A stretch of DNA of 14,957 bases, taken from NCBI GenBank assembly GCA_031551265.1, contig JAVBNU010000071.1, positions 1-14,957 on the forward strand, in the 5' to 3' direction. The stretch is from JAVBNU01 sp031551265 (GTDB taxonomy: Bacteria > Cyanobacteriota > Vampirovibrionia > Gastranaerophilales > Gastranaerophilaceae). A program made the position numbers and the translations under genes. This document shows positions 14,565 through 14,957 of the stretch, piece by piece; positions within the stretch are counted from its first letter, which is position 1; each line of letters begins with the position of its first letter. A model generated the notes under the pieces. That model had not been told where the DNA came from. It made no database searches and was given only the letters and a program-made list of their open reading frames with translations.

Positions 14565-14957
14565 TTACTTAATCGCTTTGCCACGGTAATATACATAATT
14601 TTTGTCTTTTGCATAGTCGTCGGATTTCTCAAAAAGCTGAAAAGTCTCCGCGTCTGCGCCCATAATCGGCTCACCTAAAAAATAGGCTCCTGCTTTGTCT
14701 TTAGCGTACCCTTTTCTGCTTATTATCTCAAAGCTGGCAGGATCAGCGCCTTTGATAGCTTTGTTTTTATAGTAAACATGCTGGCTGTCTTTTGTATAGG
14801 TATCGTCGATAACTTCAAAAGTAGTTAAATCCGCGCCGATTATGATGTTTCCGTTATGGTAAACTGCCTCAATCGGGCTGCCGTTACTGTAAACGTGGTT
14901 TTTATCTTTTGCATACAGCTGATTTATCGATTCAAATGTCTCTACATCAACATCTTT
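14565..14957 (-). CDS. Second DKNYY-repeat protein, C-terminal 130 residues
   Basis: A frame open from the right edge ends with a TAA at 14565-14567, so the N-terminus is outside the window. Four to five DKNYY units are visible (LYAKDKNHVYSNGS, TYTKDSQHVYYKNK, GYAKDKAGAYFLGE, DYAKDKNYVYYRGK), with GADxxTFE-type connectors. One unit carries the same inserted strand pair (AVYHNGNIIIGAD) as the neighbour. The C-terminus RGKAIK mirrors RGKIYK of the 471-aa protein, so the two are tandem paralogues, probably from duplication, and may be cotranscribed. Confidence 0.88.
   Translation of the reverse strand, partial: KDVDVETFESINQLYAKDKNHVYSNGSPIEAVYHNGNIIIGADLTTFEVIDDTYTKDSQHVYYKNKAIKGADPASFEIISRKGYAKDKAGAYFLGEPIMGADAETFQLFEKSDDYAKDKNYVYYRGKAIK

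Overview
The window is AT-rich bacterial DNA using the standard code. It most resembles a gut member of the non-photosynthetic cyanobacterial sister group (Vampirovibrionia/Melainabacteria, order Gastranaerophilales). Three things suggest this. The acyl-activating enzyme at 3013-4920 is of the cyanobacterial acyl-ACP synthetase type. The protein at 7992-9050 begins with an N-terminal pattern I associate with protein families of that group. A [FeFe]-hydrogenase maturase (hydE, 12047-13078) fits an anaerobic hydrogen-producing fermenter. This assignment comes from recalled family resemblance, not from a search.

Layout. 1-1753 (-) is the N-terminal 584 codons of a large single-pass membrane protein that runs off the left edge. 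1970-2479 (+) is a small membrane protein with an Ala-rich heptad tail and its own terminator. 2480-3012 has no gene but holds a dense set of inverted repeats. 3013-4920 (-) is a long-chain acyl-ACP/acyl-CoA synthetase. 5086-6204 (+) is a DegT-family sugar aminotransferase with a clear terminator. 6300-6970 holds a small two-gene locus: a 60-aa ORF on the minus strand and, divergent from it, a 52-codon AbrB/MazE-type DNA-binding protein. A palindrome lies between them, and the locus is bracketed by two copies of an intergenic repeat. 7017-7113 is a palindromic intergenic element. 7157-9050 (-) is a two-gene unit of unknown proteins, one Gly/Ala/Ser-rich and one with a C-terminal coiled coil. 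9268-11698 (-) is a second unit: an unrecognised 199-aa protein followed by a 17-unit TPR protein. 11723-12046 is intergenic and carries an inverted pair of repeats. 12047-13078 (+) is hydE. 13079-14494 and 14565-14957 (-) are two tandem DKNYY-repeat proteins, the second running off the right edge.

How the genes fit together. There is no single pathway here. Housekeeping or fermentative functions (fatty-acid activation, glycan sugar amination, hydrogenase maturation) alternate with lineage-type proteins of unknown role. The regions most worth a second look are the AbrB locus at 6300-6970, the structured stretch at 2616-3028, and the paired unknown proteins at 7157-9050. No tRNA, rRNA, CRISPR array, transposase or phage gene was seen.
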